A stretch of DNA of 64,000 nucleotides from Rhodospirillaceae bacterium (GCA_002722055.1 PBKD01000002.1:139756-203755), one strand, 5' to 3'. Counted from the stretch's first letter, positions 51,673 through 61,358 are shown. Notes: a model not told the origin generated them from the sequence alone. Made by a program: numbers and translations.

Positions 51673-52575
51673 ATGAAATTAGATTATATTTTAAATATCT
51701 TAATTTATTCTTTTGTTGTACTAATTTGGGGCGGATCCTTCCTTGCTATTGAATATCAACTTGGAATTGTTCCTGAGTCTACATCTATATTTTTTAGATA
51801 TGTTGCGGCAAGCACTATACTTTTCTTTATTTGTATAATTGCTAAAAAATCTATGTTTAATTTTCCAATAAAATATCATTTTTTATTCTTTATGGTAGGT
51901 TTATTTTTTTTCTCATTAAATTATCTTTTAATATATAAAGCTCAGAATTACTTGACCAGCGGAACAACAGCTGTAGCCTTTGCAATGTGTTTATTCTTTT
52001 CTCAAATTAACTCTAAGATATTTTTAGGTTTTAAACTTAAAATTAAAACTACTATTGGAGGTATAATTGGTATTTTTGGAATTTTTTTATTATTTAGCAG
52101 CTCAATTTTTTCTGAAAAAAGTGAATATAATGAGTTATTTGGTGTTTCCCTAATCTTAGCAGCATCATACATAGTTTCTTTAGCAACAATAGTAACGGCA
52201 AAAATAAATTTAAACAAAATACCAATCTTACAAGCAAATTCTTGGGCGATGATATATGGTACAATTATTAATTTTATTCTTTTACTTATCACAGGTAGCA
52301 AAATTGCTTTTGACCCCAGAATTAGCTACTGGATAAGTTTTTGCTACTTAGTTATTATATCTAGTATAATAGGATTCATCCTATATTTTTTGTTAGTCAA
52401 GAGAATTGGGCCAGAAAAGTCATCTTACTTTGCAATAATGTCACCCATGGTCGCAGTAATAATATCTGTTTTTGCAGAAAACCTTCAAATAACTATTACG
52501 CTAATTACTGGAGTATTCTTTGTTTTAATAGGTAACTTTATTGCTGTAAAAAGTAAATTTAATTCAAAAAAATAA
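51673..52575 (+). CDS. EamA-family DMT-superfamily transporter
   Basis: A 300-residue protein with ten predicted transmembrane helices in two EamA repeats (about 10-140 and 155-295). It has the family opening VVLIWGGSFLAIEYQLGIVPE and the repeat VSLILAASYIVSLATIV in the second half. EamA proteins export amino acids, metabolites or drugs, or take up sugars, and direction is not visible. It is followed 79 bases later by a malonyl-CoA synthetase-like gene on the same strand. Confidence 0.88.
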   Translation: MKLDYILNILIYSFVVLIWGGSFLAIEYQLGIVPESTSIFFRYVAASTILFFICIIAKKSMFNFPIKYHFLFFMVGLFFFSLNYLLIYKAQNYLTSGTTAVAFAMCLFFSQINSKIFLGFKLKIKTTIGGIIGIFGIFLLFSSSIFSEKSEYNELFGVSLILAASYIVSLATIVTAKINLNKIPILQANSWAMIYGTIINFILLLITGSKIAFDPRISYWISFCYLVIISSIIGFILYFLLVKRIGPEKSSYFAIMSPMVAVIISVFAENLQITITLITGVFFVLIGNFIAVKSKFNSKK

Positions 52576-52654
52576 TGAATTGATTAATTGATATTTACTT
52601 TATTTTGAATCATTATTAATTTAAAAATAATTTAAAAATTAAAAAAGTTACTTC

Positions 52655-54148
52655 ATGGAAATTAATAATTTATATAATATTTTATTTAGAGAAATTGAAA
52701 AAAATCGTAACAATACTGTTTTTGAAATTCCAGATGAGAAAAAAATAATCTATAAAGATTTTGAAAATATTATTAATACTATTTATATAAATTTGAAAAA
52801 TAAACAAGTCGAACCTGGTGATAGAATCTGCGCTCAAACAAGTAAGTCTATAGAGGTTATCGCCTTGTATTTAGCTTGCTTAAAAATTGGGGCAATATAT
52901 ATTCCTTTAAATTTCGATTATTCTATTGACGAACTAAAATTTTTTATAGAAGATTCAAAACCAAAATTATTTATATTAGATAAAAAAAATAAATATATCA
53001 ACAACGATAATCTGAAAAAAATTATTAAATTAACTTTATTAGAAGAAATATCATCTTCTGATTGTATTAATATAAAAAGTAATATTAAAACAAATACCTT
53101 TAATTCTAATGATAATGATATTGCGGCTATATTATATACAAGTGGCACTACAGGAAAGCCAAAGGGTGCCGCTCTTTCCCATAAAAATCTCTCAAGTAAT
53201 TGTTTGTCTCTCAATAAGATATGGAAGTTTTCCTCTAACGATATTCTTCTACATGCTTTGCCTGTTTACCATGTACATGGATTATTTGTTGCTATAAATT
53301 GTTCTATTCTTAGTGGTTCAAAAATAATATTCCTTCCAAAATTTGATACAGCATCAGTTCTTGAATATATCCCAAAATCAACTGTCATGATGGGTGTTCC
53401 AACTTTTTATAATAGATTAATTGAGCACAAAAAATTAAACTCAAACTTATGTAAAAATATGCGCGTATTCATATCTGGTTCTGCTCCACTAACTATTGAA
53501 ACATGGAATACTTTCTTCAAAAAAACTGGTCACAAGATCCTAGAACGTTATGGAATGACTGAAACAGGAATGATTACCTCTAACCCATATTTGATAGAAA
53601 AAAGAAAAGCAGAATCAGTTGGCTGGCCACTTCCTGAAGTCAAATTAAGAATAAGTAAAGAAAATTTAAACTTGAAAGACCATTTAGGAGAAATCCAAGT
53701 AAAAGGACCCAACGTTTTTAATGGTTATTGGAATAAAAAAAATAAAAATACTGATTTTACGAAAGACGGCTTCTTCAAAACTGGGGATATAGGAAAAATT
53801 GATAATGAAGGAAGAGTTTTTATAGTTGGAAGACAAAAGGATTTAATCATTACTGGGGGCTTAAATGTCTACCCCAAAGAGGTTGAGGACCATTTAAATA
53901 AAATAAATGAAATTAAAGAAAGCGCTGTAATAGGATTACCTGATAAAGATTTTGGAGAAACAGTTGTAGCAGTGGTAGTAATGGAAAAAAATAAAAACTT
54001 AACACCCAAAGAAATACAAAATACTATATTAAATAAATTAGCAAAATTCAAAGTTCCAAAAAAATTTATTTTCATCAGTGAACTGCCTAGAAATATTATG
54101 GGTAAAATTCAAAAAAATATTCTTAGAGATAAATATAAGGATATTTAA
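52655..54148 (+). CDS. Malonyl-CoA synthetase-like AMP-forming acyl-CoA ligase (MatB-like)
   Basis: A 497-residue ANL-superfamily ligase. The P-loop is LYTSGTTGKPKGAAL near residue 170. HALPVYHVHGLFVAINCSILSGSKIIFLPKFD, then ERYGMTETGMITSNPY and GWPLPEVKLRI match MatB closely. GDIGKIDNEGRVFIVGRQKDLIITGGLNVYPKEVE is the hinge, and the catalytic Lys is in PRNIMGKIQKN. The likely reaction is malonate + ATP + CoA to malonyl-CoA. A methylmalonate-type substrate is also possible. No malonate transporter or decarboxylase is adjacent. Confidence 0.88.
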   Translation: MEINNLYNILFREIEKNRNNTVFEIPDEKKIIYKDFENIINTIYINLKNKQVEPGDRICAQTSKSIEVIALYLACLKIGAIYIPLNFDYSIDELKFFIEDSKPKLFILDKKNKYINNDNLKKIIKLTLLEEISSSDCINIKSNIKTNTFNSNDNDIAAILYTSGTTGKPKGAALSHKNLSSNCLSLNKIWKFSSNDILLHALPVYHVHGLFVAINCSILSGSKIIFLPKFDTASVLEYIPKSTVMMGVPTFYNRLIEHKKLNSNLCKNMRVFISGSAPLTIETWNTFFKKTGHKILERYGMTETGMITSNPYLIEKRKAESVGWPLPEVKLRISKENLNLKDHLGEIQVKGPNVFNGYWNKKNKNTDFTKDGFFKTGDIGKIDNEGRVFIVGRQKDLIITGGLNVYPKEVEDHLNKINEIKESAVIGLPDKDFGETVVAVVVMEKNKNLTPKEIQNTILNKLAKFKVPKKFIFISELPRNIMGKIQKNILRDKYKDI

Positions 54149-54161
54149 TTGAAAATTTACT

Positions 54162-54719
54162 TTATTTAAAAGTTTCTATTTTTTCTCTTTTGCTGAGAAA
54201 ACCATCTTTTCTTAGACCAAAACAAGTATCAATAAAGCTACTAGTGAAAGATCTTCTTGATTCATTATCAATCTTACTATCTAGATTTAACCCAAAAACA
54301 CCTTGAAATGCCGTTGTACCAATTTGTTGCAACATTTCAGTAAGGTGAGTGCAACCATAATTCATTGGAATTTTTTCTTTTACTTTCTTTAACCAGCCTG
54401 GGCCAATTTTAATGCCAATAAGATTTTTATATTTTTCTGAAGCTGGATGGCAACTGAAGTGTGCAGGAGTGAGCATTGAAGCCTGGACATCTATTATTTC
54501 AAAATCTTTGTTGATAATAATCTTAAAAACCATATCATGAATTGGCTTATTTGCTTCTCTTATAAAATCATAATTAGTTATTGTGTCAAATGGCTTTGTA
54601 TCGATAATTTTTGCCTCAATTTCAAATAGGCTATCTTCTCTTAAATAACAATTAATATCTAATTTTCTTTCATGAATTTTTTTTCTTTTAATTTTTTGTA
54701 TTTTTTCTTTCTGTGTCAT
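54162..54719 (-). CDS. DUF2889 protein
   Basis: The ORF track starts at 54758, but Met 54719 (MTQKEKIQKIKRKK) follows a GAGATAG-type site and avoids an unlikely leader, giving 185 residues. IHERKLDINCYLREDSLFEIEAKIIDTKPF, IHDMVFKIIINKDFEIIDV and YGCTHLTEMLQQIGTTAFQGV are the features I associate with DUF2889, a family of unknown function often found near aromatic or acyl-CoA catabolic genes. It is convergent with the MatB-like gene and head to head with the gene at 54830. Confidence 0.82.
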   Translation of the reverse strand: MTQKEKIQKIKRKKIHERKLDINCYLREDSLFEIEAKIIDTKPFDTITNYDFIREANKPIHDMVFKIIINKDFEIIDVQASMLTPAHFSCHPASEKYKNLIGIKIGPGWLKKVKEKIPMNYGCTHLTEMLQQIGTTAFQGVFGLNLDSKIDNESRRSFTSSFIDTCFGLRKDGFLSKREKIETFK

Positions 54720-54829
54720 TTCTATCTCAATCAATTTTTTATATACTATTAAAATCATTATGTTTAATCGATTATATGGATTATATTAACATATTAAAGT
54801 AAATATAATTTTTACCGGAATATCAATTT

Positions 54830-55513
54830 ATGTTAAAACATAGAGAAATAAAGTATACAATCAATTACTTAGATAATAGTGGGAAAAAACGTGGTGAAGA
54901 ACCATGTTTCGTAACCTTACATTCTGATGGAACAAGAGTAATTAGGGCAACTTCAAAAATATATGATACAGAAATAATTCGAGATGTAGTTTATAATGTT
55001 GATGCTAAATTCAAACCCATTGATTGTTTCATAAAAATCAGAAAAAGTGAACAAATAATTTCAACATCATTTTTCACGTTTACAGATAATAATATATATC
55101 TTAAAGGCATTAACTCAGAAAATAAAATAGTCAATGAAACACTTGAGACAAATAGAGCTGAGTCATTTATATCTCACGCTGTTGCGACAGATGTTTGGCA
55201 TTCAGCAAATATAATTAAAAAAAAATCTAAGGGCATTCAAAAAATTTTTCCTATTTATAGCTCTTCAAATTTACCTAATGGCGCATCAGAATCAAAAATA
55301 CATAGATGGGATCTTAAGGCAAAATTTATAAAGTTTACTGAGATTAGAACACCAGCAGGAATATTTGAGGCTGAACATATTCAGTATTACGAAGAGGATG
55401 ATTCATTATGGTTAGAAATGTGGTGTACTAATGATATAGACAGAATTATGTTAAAAATGTATTACCCTGTATATGATTCTTACTATCTATTAAACAAACT
55501 AGAACGGGTATGA
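54830..55513 (+). CDS. Hypothetical protein, beta-rich
   Basis: A 227-residue soluble protein without a signal peptide. The pattern of alternating beta strands (IKYTINYLDNSGKKRGEEPCF, FVTLHSDGTRVIRATSKI) and IRTPAGIFEAEHIQYY resembles lipocalin- or DUF3108-like beta-barrels, but no firm family match can be claimed. FISHAVATDVWHSANI and the C-terminal DRIMLKMYYPVYDSYYLL look like conserved blocks. It is divergent from the DUF2889 gene with a ~110-base gap. DUF2889 and this type of protein may work together. Confidence 0.65.
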   Translation: MLKHREIKYTINYLDNSGKKRGEEPCFVTLHSDGTRVIRATSKIYDTEIIRDVVYNVDAKFKPIDCFIKIRKSEQIISTSFFTFTDNNIYLKGINSENKIVNETLETNRAESFISHAVATDVWHSANIIKKKSKGIQKIFPIYSSSNLPNGASESKIHRWDLKAKFIKFTEIRTPAGIFEAEHIQYYEEDDSLWLEMWCTNDIDRIMLKMYYPVYDSYYLLNKLERV

Positions 55514-55880
55514 TGAACACTTAGATAACACTAAAGGAAAATCTTCCCTTTTATACCTCACTCAAAATATTGAGCAGTTAATTCAGTTATAGGTGAGTCA
55601 CAAGTTCAAATAAACTTATAAAATTTTTATACGGGGCTAGATATTATTTGAACATAAAGTCATGATGAAGTTCATTACTTAAAAAAAAGGAAAAGCAAAA
55701 ATTTTATATATTTTACCACCATTAAAGAAGGGAAAAACTAAGCTTTAGGCTCTGCTGGTTCAATTTATTTTTTACATAAGGGTGCAGGGTTACTTGGAAA
55801 CTTCCTGGAGATGAATTCTTTAGACATTTATATATATGCTTTTCAAATCCTGGGTATCCTTTTCAAAAAACTAAAACTGT
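55514..55880 (+). other. Non-coding stretch, possibly a decayed gene
   Basis: About 370 bases with no open frame over 60 codons. Short plus-strand pieces read like protein but are broken by stops and frame changes. Examples are TIKEGKN, GSAGSIYFLHKGAG and, in another frame near 55785-55900, VTWKLPGDEFFRHLYICF followed by SNPGYPFQKTK. This looks like a gene relic. It may equally be chance. Confidence 0.3.
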
Positions 55881-55914
55881 AAAAAAAAGGGAGAGTAAGT
55901 AAGTATACTCTCCC
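55881..55914 (-). terminator. Intrinsic terminator after the TRAP operon
   Basis: GGGAGAGTA-8 nt-TACTCTCCC, a perfect 9-bp stem, followed on the minus strand by eight T. It lies 22 bases after the dctP stop and ends the DctQ-DctM-DctP transcript. Confidence 0.9.
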
Positions 55915-55936
55915 AAACAATTAAAAATTAATTTTT

Positions 55937-56935
55937 TTAAGATTTTTGTATTTTATCCCATGTGCCAGAACCAAAAACTTCATCAGCCAACGCTTTGTTA
56001 ACCGGTGCCATCTTAGTCTGAGCTGCAGAGGCATCAAGGTTTAAAACAGTACCTGCACCATTAATTTCTTCCCATCTTTTATACTGAGGTTCCATTTCAT
56101 CTATAACCCTTTTAGCATAAACTATAGGCTCAAGTGCCAAGAAACTCTCTTGCACAATTTCTTGATTTCTTTTACTCCAAGAATTCCAAACCCTTGAACT
56201 TACCCAGAATTTATCTAGACCCATACCGAAATCATTTCTAGCTATATATTTACATACTTCATAAAATTTCATAGGTATAGCAAGTGAAGCTAATGTACCA
56301 CATCCGTCGACAATTCCGCTTTTCAATGCACCATAAAGCTCATTAAAAGCTATTGGAACTGGCTCTGCACCAAGATGCTTAAGACCTTTAAGTTGACCTT
56401 CAATTTGAGCAGCCCTAATTTTCCTACCCTTCAGTCCATCAAAAGACTTCAAATCGTCTCTTAAAAATAGATTCCATGGTCCCGCTCTTCCTACACCTAA
56501 AAAGTGACAACTATACTTCTCAGCTAGTGCTTTCCTTGTAGGTTCATATAATGGGCCATTTGCTACTCTAAGAGAATGGGCAGCATCTCTAAAAAAATAT
56601 GGTGAATAAAACAGATCAAACTCTCTAGTACCAGAATAAGCTGTTCCAGCAGCATCAACAGTTCCTAAAGCACAACCTTCAAGTAGATCTTTTTCACCTA
56701 AGCCTAAACTTTTGGCGAAAACTTCAAAATCAATCTCTCCACCTGTTCTTTCTCTTACAACACTCCATAAATCTACAGCAGCTCTCGCTGAGATAGAACT
56801 AGGTGGTGCTGCAGTTCCATATTTAAGTTTTTTTGCACCATATGATATACCCGGAAACCCAGTAGCTGCTCCAATTAAAGCTACACCGGCCACACCTTGG
56901 GTAAAACTTCTTCTAGAAATTTTAGAATTTTTCAT
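55937..56935 (-). CDS. TRAP transporter substrate-binding protein (DctP-like) with Tat signal
   Basis: A 332-residue periplasmic binding protein. The N-terminus SRRSFTQGVAGVALIGAATGFPGISYGAKK is a Tat signal (SRRSFTQG, a good match to SRRxFLK). LKYGTAAPPSSISARAAVDLWSVVRERTGGEIDFEVFAKS is the DctP-like opening, and NAARxAQIEGQLK-type KGRKIRAAQIEGQLKGLKHLG with the substrate-binding Arg is the hallmark region. PVPIAFNELYGALKSGIVDGCG fits. Substrate: an organic acid or similar small anion. It is the last gene of the TRAP operon. Confidence 0.92.
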   Translation of the reverse strand: MKNSKISRRSFTQGVAGVALIGAATGFPGISYGAKKLKYGTAAPPSSISARAAVDLWSVVRERTGGEIDFEVFAKSLGLGEKDLLEGCALGTVDAAGTAYSGTREFDLFYSPYFFRDAAHSLRVANGPLYEPTRKALAEKYSCHFLGVGRAGPWNLFLRDDLKSFDGLKGRKIRAAQIEGQLKGLKHLGAEPVPIAFNELYGALKSGIVDGCGTLASLAIPMKFYEVCKYIARNDFGMGLDKFWVSSRVWNSWSKRNQEIVQESFLALEPIVYAKRVIDEMEPQYKRWEEINGAGTVLNLDASAAQTKMAPVNKALADEVFGSGTWDKIQKS

Positions 56936-56989
56936 TGAGTAAACCCCCTAAAAATTAATATATTCTCTATAATCTCATATTTTATTCAT

Positions 56990-58288
56990 TTATTGAACTG
57001 GAATTACGAGATCTGCAAGAAATAATGTAGTTTCAGGCACATAAGTTATCAACATTAATACTAAAATTAGGGCAATAAAGTAAGGTACTGCTGATTTAAA
57101 CATCTCAATAACACCTACTTTAGAAATAGCAGAAAGTACAAATAAATTTAGACCAATAGGAGGTGTAATCATTCCAATCATCAGATTTAAAACCATAACT
57201 ACACCAAGGTGAACATCACTAACACCCATACCTGTAAACAAAGGAAACAAAATTGGAGCTAAAATTAACATTATTGGTAATATTTCCATGAACATACCTA
57301 GAAATAACATTAATATATTGGCCATGAAAAGCATTACGTAAACATTGTCAGATATAGCCAACATAGCAGATGTTAAAATTTCACCCAGATTCTCTGCAAC
57401 AGCTAGAAAAGCAAAAATTTGTGATGTTGCAACTGTTAACATAATAATTGATGAAGCGATTGCTGCTGATCCTGCAGCCTCAATTATGTCTTTTAATGAT
57501 GTATTTCTATAAACAAAAAGCCCAAGAATTAGTGTGTAAAATACAGCTACTGCAGCAGCCTCAGTCGGGGTAGCAATGCCTCCAACTATACTTCCAACAA
57601 CAAATAACGGAGCCAATAAAGCAAGAAAACCATTAAATAATGCGTTTCTTTGATCTTTCAAACTCGATTTTGGCTCTACGGGGTAATTTTTCTTTTTACT
57701 AATCCAATATGTAAGCACAAACATTGTTAAGAACATTATTACCCCTGGGATTACTCCACCCATAAACAACCTACCAACTGAAACTTCAGCAATAGCTCCA
57801 AGAAGTACAAATGAAATTGATGGTGGAACAATTGGACCAACGGTAGCAGCGGAGGCAATTACCGCACTGGAAAAGGATGGAGGAAATCCTCTTTTATTCA
57901 TCTCTGGAACTAAAACTGTTCCAGTTGCTGCCGCATCAGCAAGCGCAGAACCAGATATCCCTGACATAATAAAATTAGCTACCACACCTACATTTGCCAA
58001 ACCGCCATGAATATGACCTACTATTGCTGAAGCTAATGCTACAATTCTATGAGTTACTCCAGATTTATTCATTAATTCACCAGCAAATATGAATAAAGGA
58101 ATAGCTACTAAAATATAACCGTTTAGACCAACAATCATTAGTTGGGAGAAAAGTACCAAAGGTGTTCCAAAAGGCTCAAATTGGGATAAGACTAAGTATC
58201 CAAAAGCAGCGAACCCGATAGCCCATGCTATTTCCATTCCAATTAATGAAAAAATAAACAAAAGTGCGAGCATGCTAACCAGAAGCAT
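56990..58288 (-). CDS. TRAP transporter large permease (DctM-like)
   Basis: A 432-residue permease with about 11-12 helices. FSLIGMEIAWAIGFAAFGYL, ILVAIPLFIFAGELMNKSG, GGLANVGVVANFIMSGISGSALADAAATGTVLVPEM and PIVPPSISFVLLGAIAEVSVGRLFMGG are the standard DctM segments, and GGIATPTEAAAVAVFYT the conserved loop. It uses the sodium or proton gradient to drive uptake. It starts 31 bases after dctQ. Confidence 0.95.
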   Translation of the reverse strand: MLLVSMLALLFIFSLIGMEIAWAIGFAAFGYLVLSQFEPFGTPLVLFSQLMIVGLNGYILVAIPLFIFAGELMNKSGVTHRIVALASAIVGHIHGGLANVGVVANFIMSGISGSALADAAATGTVLVPEMNKRGFPPSFSSAVIASAATVGPIVPPSISFVLLGAIAEVSVGRLFMGGVIPGVIMFLTMFVLTYWISKKKNYPVEPKSSLKDQRNALFNGFLALLAPLFVVGSIVGGIATPTEAAAVAVFYTLILGLFVYRNTSLKDIIEAAGSAAIASSIIMLTVATSQIFAFLAVAENLGEILTSAMLAISDNVYVMLFMANILMLFLGMFMEILPIMLILAPILFPLFTGMGVSDVHLGVVMVLNLMIGMITPPIGLNLFVLSAISKVGVIEMFKSAVPYFIALILVLMLITYVPETTLFLADLVIPVQ

Positions 58289-58319
58289 AAATAATCCTTA
58301 TTTTCTAATTTGTTTAATT

Positions 58320-58838
58320 TTAAGAGCCATTATTGTTTGTTGAAAACTTAAAGTCGTAAATTGACTTAATCATTATTTTTGTTTGGTAAATGATTATTAA
58401 AAAACAACCAATTGGTAAAGGAAGCCAACTAACTGCATTAGGCCACCCGGTCGATAACATTACAGTTTTAAAATTAAGTGCAACCAGAGGCCATGAATAC
58501 CAAAATAATACCAAGACCATAATTAAAATGCATATGTGCATAAATAAGTCTAAATAGAATCTTGTATTATAAGATAATTTATCAATAAAAAAAGTAACCC
58601 TTATATTCTCACCTCTTCTTGTAGCTACCGCTATACCCAAATAAGTAAGCCACAAAAAGAAAACTCTTGGAGCATCTTCTGCCCAAGCTGGTGATGTGTT
58701 AAAAACATATCTTGTAAAAACTGTATATATAACTGCAAATGATAATATAATTAGAAGAATTGAAGAACAGTAATATAAAAACTTATCTAATAACTCATCT
58801 GCTTTAATTATAAAGTTCCAAGATCTAAGACTGGACAT
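58320..58838 (-). CDS. TRAP transporter small permease (DctQ-like)
   Basis: A 172-residue, four-helix protein. AVIYTVFTRYVFNTSPAWAEDAPRVFFLWLTYLGIAVATRRGENIRV near residues 40-85 is the DctQ signature. SWLPLPIGCFLIIIYQT is the last helix. It is the first gene of the TRAP operon; the 111-base gap upstream is shared with the divergent TauD gene, so both may be controlled there. Confidence 0.94.
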   Translation of the reverse strand: MSSLRSWNFIIKADELLDKFLYYCSSILLIILSFAVIYTVFTRYVFNTSPAWAEDAPRVFFLWLTYLGIAVATRRGENIRVTFFIDKLSYNTRFYLDLFMHICILIMVLVLFWYSWPLVALNFKTVMLSTGWPNAVSWLPLPIGCFLIIIYQTKIMIKSIYDFKFSTNNNGS

Positions 58839-58994
58839 ATTTGATAAAACCCGTATTTATATATAAACTAGAATCAATTAACTAATTCACTTAGAATATT
58901 TCTATTATTCAACTATTGCAATAATATATTTCTTAAAAATTGATTTAAATTGTATATAATTAAATTTTATAACTATTTATTCAGGACACAATTT

Positions 58995-59855
58995 TTGATT
59001 AAAATAAATAAACTTTCACAAAATATGGGCGCTGAGATTCATAACATAGATCTATCAAAACCTATCGATTCTAATATATTCAATATGATTAAAGACATTT
59101 TTTTTTCTAATCATTTGTTAGTTTTTAAAAATCAATCTTTAGATGCTAAACAATTAGTTCAATTTAGCCAACTATTTGGAGTTCTTGATATACATGTTAA
59201 AAATGAATTTCATCATACTAATTTCCCTGAAATACTTATTCTATCAAATAAAAAAAATCCAGACGGTTCTCCAATTGGCTTTGAAGATGCAGGAAGGTAC
59301 TGGCATACTGATATGTCTTACACCAAACAACCTCCTATGGCATCAATTTTATTAGCAATTGAAATTCCTAATTCTGGAGGAGATACTTACTTTTGCAATA
59401 TGGAAAAAGCTTATGAAGATTTAAGTGCAGATACAAAAAAATTTTTAAAATCTTTAAAAGGTATTCATTCTTATCAGGCTAGTTTCCAAGGCAAAACTTC
59501 TGCAAATAAAAATCGCGCAAAACTATCAGAAGATCAAAAAAAATTATTAAATGAAGAGATTCATCCTGTTATTAGATCACATGAATATACTAATAAAAAA
59601 TCTATTTATGTGAACCCTGGTTTTACAAAAGCAATTAAAAATAAGAGCCCTGATATAAGCAGACAAATTCTATCGGATATCTATAAACATTGCTTAAGTG
59701 ATAAGTATATTTATGTTTATAAGTGGGAAAAAAACGATTTAGTTGTATGGGATAATTGTTCAGTACTTCACCATGCTACGGAATATAATAAGTCTGAAAC
59801 CAGACACATGCTTAGAACTACAATAAGAGGAAGCGCTCCATTTTACATTGATTAG
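58995..59855 (+). CDS. TauD/TfdA-family Fe(II)/2-oxoglutarate dioxygenase
   Basis: The ORF track starts at TTG 58950, but AGGA sits 8 bases before TTG 58995 (LIKINKLSQNMGAEI), so this is preferred, giving 286 residues. The fold and Fe(II) ligands are clear: HTDMSY (HxD) near residue 110, and the distal His and Arg in LHHATEYNKSETRHMLRTTIRG near the end. QNMGAEIHNIDLSKPI matches TauD. It hydroxylates a sulphonate or a related small acid at the carbon next to the heteroatom. Divergence from the TRAP operon suggests that the transported compound is its substrate. Confidence 0.88.
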   Translation: MIKINKLSQNMGAEIHNIDLSKPIDSNIFNMIKDIFFSNHLLVFKNQSLDAKQLVQFSQLFGVLDIHVKNEFHHTNFPEILILSNKKNPDGSPIGFEDAGRYWHTDMSYTKQPPMASILLAIEIPNSGGDTYFCNMEKAYEDLSADTKKFLKSLKGIHSYQASFQGKTSANKNRAKLSEDQKKLLNEEIHPVIRSHEYTNKKSIYVNPGFTKAIKNKSPDISRQILSDIYKHCLSDKYIYVYKWEKNDLVVWDNCSVLHHATEYNKSETRHMLRTTIRGSAPFYID

Positions 59856-59862
59856 TTATTAT

Positions 59863-60006
59863 TCAAACTATTTTTGATAATTTACTTTTACGCCTGCATC
59901 GCTCAGAACAATAGATCACATTATTCCAATCCTTTCTCCATTTTTTTCTCCATGTGAAATCACGTTTACATACTTTGCAAATTTTAATTAAATTTATTTT
60001 TTTCAT
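59863..60006 (-). CDS. DUF2256 small Cys-rich protein (missed by ORF track)
   Basis: A 47-residue ORF with four cysteines in two CxxC-like pairs: KICKVC near residues 8-13 and YCSERC near 32-37, around [14 protein letters not shown]. This is a clear match to the DUF2256 family, recalled as a zinc-ribbon-like domain of about 45-55 residues with the W-R-K-K-W core. It is convergent with the TauD gene (7-base gap). Function is unknown; DUF2256 genes often sit near photolyase or cryptochrome genes in other genomes. Confidence 0.88.
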   Translation of the reverse strand: MKKINLIKICKVCKRDFTWRKKWRKDWNNVIYCSERCRRKSKLSKIV

Positions 60007-60122
60007 ATTTTCAAGGCTTGGATATTTAAATGTTAAATAATGATATATTTTTACCTATTTTATATATATATATAACTAATATATATTTTCAATGTCTGAA
60101 TTTATTTTGAAATAGACAGAAT

Positions 60123-61328
60123 ATGCATAACACTACAAATAATAAATCAAGCCCTCCATCGTTAACATTTCTTTTGATGGCCACAATGGTAGGTATATTT
60201 GCAACAAATTTATATCTTCCTTCATTTTCAAATATTGCATTAGATCTCAATGCTTCTTCACAATCTGTTCAACTTACTTTAACTGTTTTTTTATTCAGCT
60301 TTGGAATTTTTCAACTTTTACATGGTCCTTTATCGGATCAAATAGGTAGAAAAAAAGTTATGATATTTGGACTTTTTATTTTTATAGTTGCTAGCTTTGG
60401 CGCAGCTTTAGCTAATTCTATTAATTTTCTTATAGTAATGAGAGTCCTACAAGCTATAGGTGGGAGCACAGGAATGGTAATAGCAAGAGCAATGGTTCGA
60501 GATGTTTATGAAAGAGATGAAAGCGCTAAAGTTATGGCATATGTTGGGATGGGGTCAGGGGTTTCAGCCGCAGCAGCGCCATTAATAGGTGGGCTTCTTC
60601 AAGATTTAACAGGAGACTGGAGATGGGGCTTTTATTCTCTTGCTATATTTGCGGTAATTCCATTAATAATAATAATTTTTTTAGTTGAGGAAACATTTAC
60701 ACCATTGAAAAAAAATGAAAATAAACTTAATTCTATTACCTATAGTTTCCTAACACTTTTAAAATCAAAAAAATATTTATTATATACTTTAGGTTCTGGA
60801 ACTTTAAATTCTTGTTTCTTTTCTTTTGCAGCAGCAGCACCCTTTATTTTAAATAATTTAATTGACTCTTCAGCAAGTAGAATAGGAATTATTTTGTTAT
60901 ATATCTCAATTGGTTTTCTTATAGGTAACTTATTATCTACGAAATTAAATAAAAGAATAAGTTTAGAAAAAATAGTCCTTGTAGGAATTACTATCTGTTT
61001 TACTGGTATATTTATTTTTTTTATTTTAGCTTTTTTAAATTTATATAATGAGGTAGTAATTTCTATTCCTATGACAGTTTATGGTTTTGGAAGTGGTCTT
61101 GTAATACCCACAGCTGGAGTAATAGCTGTGAGTGTTGATAAAAACATTGTTGGCACAGGTTCAGCCTTATATGGATTTAATATTTTTATAATGGGAGCAA
61201 TAAGCACCTTATTCTCAAGTTTTATAATTCACAAAAACCAAATACCAGTATCGATAATTATGATGGTATTTGTTTCAATTGCTGTAATATGTTTTTATTT
61301 TGGCTACAAAAATAAAAATTATAATTAG
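60123..61328 (+). CDS. Bcr/CflA-family MFS drug exporter
   Basis: A 401-residue MFS protein with 12 helices. The N-terminal ATNLYLPSFSNIALDLNASSQSVQLTLTVFLFSFGIFQLLHGPLSDQIGRKKVMIFG contains the MFS loop motif DQIGRKK and the Bcr/CflA pattern. RVLQAIGGSTGMVIARAMVRDVYERD is the TM4-5 region. Such transporters expel bicyclomycin, sulphonamides, chloramphenicol or metabolites. It has no partner gene. Confidence 0.9.
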   Translation: MHNTTNNKSSPPSLTFLLMATMVGIFATNLYLPSFSNIALDLNASSQSVQLTLTVFLFSFGIFQLLHGPLSDQIGRKKVMIFGLFIFIVASFGAALANSINFLIVMRVLQAIGGSTGMVIARAMVRDVYERDESAKVMAYVGMGSGVSAAAAPLIGGLLQDLTGDWRWGFYSLAIFAVIPLIIIIFLVEETFTPLKKNENKLNSITYSFLTLLKSKKYLLYTLGSGTLNSCFFSFAAAAPFILNNLIDSSASRIGIILLYISIGFLIGNLLSTKLNKRISLEKIVLVGITICFTGIFIFFILAFLNLYNEVVISIPMTVYGFGSGLVIPTAGVIAVSVDKNIVGTGSALYGFNIFIMGAISTLFSSFIIHKNQIPVSIIMMVFVSIAVICFYFGYKNKNYN

Positions 61329-61358
61329 AATAAAAGATAAGGCTTTTGAAAAGTTCTA

